Shown here: positions 15,083 through 18,035 of the stretch, piece after piece | How positions within the stretch are numbered: position 1 is the stretch's first letter | How the letters are laid out: the number at the start of each line of letters is the position of its first letter | DNA from: Clostridia bacterium | GTDB lineage: Bacteria > Bacillota_A > Clostridia > Oscillospirales > Acutalibacteraceae | Direction of reading: 5' to 3' | Length of the DNA: 18,035 nt | Assembly: GCA_024699005.1 (NCBI GenBank) | Contig: JAILQN010000232.1 | Span: 1 to 18,035 of the forward strand | Notes under the pieces: generated by a model | Seen by the model: only the letters and a program-made list of their open reading frames with translations | Told to the model about the DNA's origin: nothing | Database searches by the model: none | Made by a program: the position numbers and the translations under genes

Positions 15083-17731
15083 TTCTTCTTCGGACGGATG
15101 TGACCCACGGCTGCGTTTTTCAGCCGCAAAGTTCCGCGCGGAGCATATTGCCGCGTATACCGCAAGCGCTGTCAGAACGACGGCCATCACGTTCGATTCG
15201 CCTATGCGCAGGACGTTGTTCAGCAGCAGCACCGTTCCCAGGAAAACCGCGAAAATGCATACCAGCCGTATTATGAACCCCGGCACCGGTCTTTTGTTTT
15301 TCCGCGGTCCGCACAGGGGCAGCGCCGCCGCGGCGCCGCACAGCGCCGCAAGACCGACGGCGTACGCGGCCGGGGTCCAGTGCACAAAGTTGCGGTAAAC
15401 GAACCAGGCGAGCAATACCCCCGCAGCCGAAACTCCCAGATTCAGCAGGGCGGTCCCGGGCGCGCGGAGAAGAGATACGACAAGCCAGAACGCCGCTGTC
15501 AGCGCGCCGAGAGCGATCGCCGCCGGCAATAACACGGAGGCGAAGCTCACCTTTCCGCCGGTTTTCTCATAGGCTTCCGCGGGGGTCGCGTGGTCATTGT
15601 AGGCGGTCCCGCCCCCGGCAAGACCGAAACCGACGACGGTGTCTTTCACGGTGCCCGCGCTGCCGTAATCCCACGCCTTGAAGTTAAGATCAAACGCGGG
15701 GGAATCCTCCGGAAGCGTAAAGTCAAAATTCCCGGCGTCCGCAAAGCCCGGATCGGCGACGGCGGGATTGTGCAGAAAGCCTTTTCTGAGAGCGGCGTCA
15801 AAACCGATCGTTCCCGCCGCATCGCTTACGGAGAACCGCAGCGAGCCGCCCTTCTGCAGGTCCCACATCAGGTTGCCGTTGTCATAAAAATGAGCGGGAT
15901 CCAGCATGTAGACGTAAACGGGCGCTCCGCCGTCCGTCAGGAAAATATTGTCATAGTAAAATGCGGTGGCATGGGTCTCCTCCCCGCGCGAGCCCGCGCT
16001 GACCTGTCCCTCCGAGTTCAGCGCGGAGATATTGTTGCGGAAGATATTTCCCTCGCCGTAGTGGATGTTAAGCCCCTGGCTGCCGCAGCAGAACACGAGA
16101 TTGTTTTCCACCAGCATGCGGGAGGAGCCCTCGTCAAGATATATGCCCCAGCCGCCGTATCCGCCCTCTCCCGGGTCGGCGGCGACGTTGTGTATCACGT
16201 TGCCGGACAGAACCGTTCCGGGCTGTATTCCGAGCATGTAAATACCGCCCATGTCTGAAAGCCACCCCTGCCCGATGTTATAGATCAGGTTGTCGGCGAT
16301 CCTGACGTTTTTTGTCAGGTGGTAGGAATATCCCCATACCCAGCCGCAGGAGATCCCGGTATAATACCCGTCGGAGATCTCGTTGTGGGATATCTCCGCG
16401 CCGTCGCAATAGGTGATATGGATACCGATGGCGCAGAAGAACTTTCTGCCGTAGCCGTTGACGACGCAGTTGGTCACGGTGATATCCGCGGCGGTTTCCG
16501 GGTCGTCGGGTTGCCCGTTCGTTCCGCCGATGAACACGCCCGTGGCGGCGATATTGCGGAACAGACAGCTGTCCGCGCCGCAGTGACGGGCTCCGTTCAT
16601 GAATTTCAGCCCGTCCGCGCCTAAGTTTGTGAACTCGCAGTTTTTGAAACGGACGTTTTCCGCGTGCCGGACGGTCACGACGCCCTTCACGTCCAGCGCG
16701 GCCTGCAGGGCGTCTACGTCGTTCTCGCTGCGCCAGCCGCCCTCCCATTCGCCGGGAGAGGGCACGTTCCAGTCTGTTTCGGTAAAGCGTATTCCCTCGA
16801 AGCTTATGCCGGAGACGCCGTCGATATCCATAAGCTGTTCAAGCGAGGAGGTTTTCAGGACAAGCGTGTCCGCAGTCTCCCCGTCCCGCGGAACGTAGTA
16901 CAGCTTACGGGTCTGTCTGTTAAGATACCACTCGCCGGGCTCGTTCAGCGCTTCAAACACGTTTTCAAAATAGTAGCGGTCGATATCGCTGATAAGCATG
17001 GACGACGGACGGGAGAGACCGAGCTTGCCGCTCTGCCTGTCCACCCCGGTCAGATACATAAGTTCGTCGTGCCAGTAATGCAGTATGCGCACCTGTACGT
17101 CGGCGGGATTTGTGAAATCCGCAGCCAGATCGGCGGGATCGGCGAAAAAGGAGCGCTGCCCCCGGGTGAAGCTCCACGGCGTATCATCCTCCGTCCAGAG
17201 ATCGTCTTCCGGGCAGGTATCCGCGACGGTGAAATAACCCTCCTCCGGGTACCGCGGGACCGGCAGCTGTTCGTCGCCGCAGAACAGCGACTTGAAGTCC
17301 GCCGGATCCGCCGCGGGATCGAGGGCTTTTGTGAATACGCGGACCCCGTTTACGGTTTCTTCTTCAAAACCCTTCAGCCCGCGCGCCCCGGAAAAAACGA
17401 CTTCTTCTCCGTTATACGCGCAGTATGTCACGTCCGGCGCGTCGTCCGCCGTGAAATACAGCGTATCGGCGAATTCGTATCTGCCGCCGCGCAGCCATAC
17501 GTGAACGGGACCGTAATCTCCTCCGGCGTTTCTGAGAGCCTTCAGTTTTTCCTTTGCCGCAGAGACGGTCCTGAGCGGCGCGCCGACGGTGCCCGCCGCC
17601 GCGTCGTCCCCGTCCGGGGATACAAAAAGATCGTTATCGCCCGGGACCGTCGCCGCCGCGACAGGCAGCATAAACGCCAGGGGCAGCAGCGCGCACAGCA
17701 AAAAAACAAGTATTTTTCCGTATCGTTTCAT
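15053..17731 (-). CDS. Secreted right-handed beta-helix protein with C-terminal membrane helices
   Basis: The 892-residue product has a signal peptide (1-27) and then DNDLFVSPDGDDAAAGT, the usual opening of extracellular parallel beta-helix proteins, some of them GH141-like glycosidases. The helix repeats run about 345-620, with regular N-rich turns (VRFKNCEFTNLG, ITVTNCVVNG, VRIADNLIYNIG, LVENNLVFCCG). GIYLDEGSS is typical of the family. From about 725 to 865 there are five hydrophobic helices, so the beta-helix is probably displayed outside and anchored in the membrane, an uncommon combination. AGAGG lies 8 nt before the ATG. The last ~10 residues are read out of frame from the broken helicase tail, so the native C-terminus was altered or truncated when the two were joined. 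A polysaccharide lyase or hydrolase role is inferred; catalytic residues are not certain. Confidence 0.85.
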   Translation of the reverse strand: MKRYGKILVFLLCALLPLAFMLPVAAATVPGDNDLFVSPDGDDAAAGTVGAPLRTVSAAKEKLKALRNAGGDYGPVHVWLRGGRYEFADTLYFTADDAPDVTYCAYNGEEVVFSGARGLKGFEEETVNGVRVFTKALDPAADPADFKSLFCGDEQLPVPRYPEEGYFTVADTCPEDDLWTEDDTPWSFTRGQRSFFADPADLAADFTNPADVQVRILHYWHDELMYLTGVDRQSGKLGLSRPSSMLISDIDRYYFENVFEALNEPGEWYLNRQTRKLYYVPRDGETADTLVLKTSSLEQLMDIDGVSGISFEGIRFTETDWNVPSPGEWEGGWRSENDVDALQAALDVKGVVTVRHAENVRFKNCEFTNLGADGLKFMNGARHCGADSCLFRNIAATGVFIGGTNGQPDDPETAADITVTNCVVNGYGRKFFCAIGIHITYCDGAEISHNEISDGYYTGISCGWVWGYSYHLTKNVRIADNLIYNIGQGWLSDMGGIYMLGIQPGTVLSGNVIHNVAADPGEGGYGGWGIYLDEGSSRMLVENNLVFCCGSQGLNIHYGEGNIFRNNISALNSEGQVSAGSRGEETHATAFYYDNIFLTDGGAPVYVYMLDPAHFYDNGNLMWDLQKGGSLRFSVSDAAGTIGFDAALRKGFLHNPAVADPGFADAGNFDFTLPEDSPAFDLNFKAWDYGSAGTVKDTVVGFGLAGGGTAYNDHATPAEAYEKTGGKVSFASVLLPAAIALGALTAAFWLVVSLLRAPGTALLNLGVSAAGVLLAWFVYRNFVHWTPAAYAVGLAALCGAAAALPLCGPRKNKRPVPGFIIRLVCIFAVFLGTVLLLNNVLRIGESNVMAVVLTALAVYAAICSARNFAAEKRSRGSHPSEEEVDFRRGEGI

Positions 17732-17781
17732 AAGATCAGCCTCTCATCTCAAATAAAAGTTAAACGTCCGGTTGCGCTCCT

Positions 17782-17810
17782 ATTTTATCATATGCTTCAG
17801 AAAAACGCAA
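17782..17810 (-). promoter_or_regulatory. Candidate promoter for the beta-helix gene
   Basis: On minus TTGCGT (17810-17805), a 17-bp spacer and TAAAAT (17787-17782) fit a sigmaA promoter. The leader to the ATG at 17731 is about 45 nt. Confidence 0.5.
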
Positions 17811-17865
17811 CGGCTGCTGTTCCCGATTTATGCTGCGATACTGCAATACAAAAATAACGATCGAG

Positions 17866-17886
17866 GGGCGGGCACAAAGCCCGCCC
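17866..17886. terminator. GC-rich hairpin downstream of the intact helicase-like gene
   Basis: GGGCGGGC (17866-17873) pairs perfectly with GCCCGCCC (17879-17886) around ACAAA. On minus, the direction of the gene ending at 17936, it is followed some 9 nt later by TTATTTTTG. It could be that gene's terminator or a dispersed REP-like hairpin. Confidence 0.5.
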
Positions 17887-17929
17887 ATACAAAACTGCAA
17901 CGACAAACCGGTTACGGCGTCACATTTTC

Positions 17930-18035
17930 CGCCTGTTATTCAGCCTGCTTCAGGAACCCCTGATCGAAAGCGGCGGGGAAATAGAACTTTTTGTCCTCCC
18001 TGCCGAAGGTCACGATGATAAAACCGCCGTCGATA
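17930..18035. repeat. Right copy of the 106-bp direct repeat
   Basis: It is about 95% identical to 14291-14396 and in the same orientation. Together the two copies bracket the beta-helix gene. The repeat continues past the window edge. Confidence 0.9.
17936..18035 (-). CDS. C-terminal end of a helicase-like protein (5' part outside window)
   Basis: The last 33 codons are visible on minus, ending IDGGFIIVTFG...GFLKQAE and TAA at 17936-17938. The segment is the intact version of the small terminal beta domain seen in the broken copy at 14297-14722. The frame is open to the window edge, so this is probably the functional parental gene. A helicase identity is inferred only from the longer broken copy. 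Confidence 0.6.
   Translation of the reverse strand, partial: IDGGFIIVTFGREDKKFYFPAAFDQGFLKQAE

Noticed and set aside
16664..17857. Long plus-strand open frame (397 codons)
   Set aside because: It is antisense to the beta-helix gene and begins mid-gene without a ribosome site.

Overview
The window looks like a moderately GC-rich chromosome of an uncultured gut-type Clostridia (Firmicutes), probably near Oscillospirales or Christensenellales. This is inference from gene content: the PFL-family (UPF0210)/ACT pair, dockerin-like DARLALRASAKLE repeats, HemW, a GH2 glycosidase beside a Gfo/Idh/MocA oxidoreductase, a secreted beta-helix protein, and Clostridia-style Shine-Dalgarno sites and TTGACA/TATAAT promoters. 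No rRNA, tRNA or CRISPR array was seen.

Layout. 1-1266 (minus) is the 5' part of a secreted protein with two dockerin-like repeats. 1305-3739 (minus) is a compact operon: zinc-ribbon membrane protein, ACT-domain protein (4-bp overlap), then the UPF0210 protein 6 bp later. It starts from a good promoter back to back with the promoter of an unrecognised, AT-richer 195-aa gene on plus (3973-4560). 4655-8593 (minus) is a carbohydrate unit: a beta-mannosidase-like GH2 enzyme followed by a Gfo/Idh/MocA oxidoreductase, with a 163-bp imperfect palindrome between them. 8828-11009 (plus) carries hemW and a stand-alone ATP-pyrophosphatase subunit of GMP synthetase, whose promoter -35 overlaps the hemW stop codon.

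11010-14290 is an accessory island with lower GC. It holds a decayed DNA-methyltransferase tail, a SHOCT-domain membrane protein split by one in-frame TGA, two intrinsic terminators, four 32-bp tandem repeats, an AAA/DUF4143 ATPase and a ~370-bp element with nested inverted repeats. 14291-18035 (minus) holds a broken helicase-like 3' end, a secreted and membrane-anchored beta-helix protein, and the start of a second, intact copy of the same helicase-like 3' end. The beta-helix gene is therefore bracketed by ~95% identical direct repeats.

The most unusual signal is a set of heptanucleotide tandem arrays at three loci. Eighteen RGARCTY units run directly into the hemW start codon. Four units of the same core, in opposite orientation, lie in frame inside hemW. 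Two inverted heptad arrays flank a ~90-bp segment forming an in-frame ~54-residue insertion in the GH2 enzyme. This suggests one repeat family that spreads into both intergenic and coding DNA.
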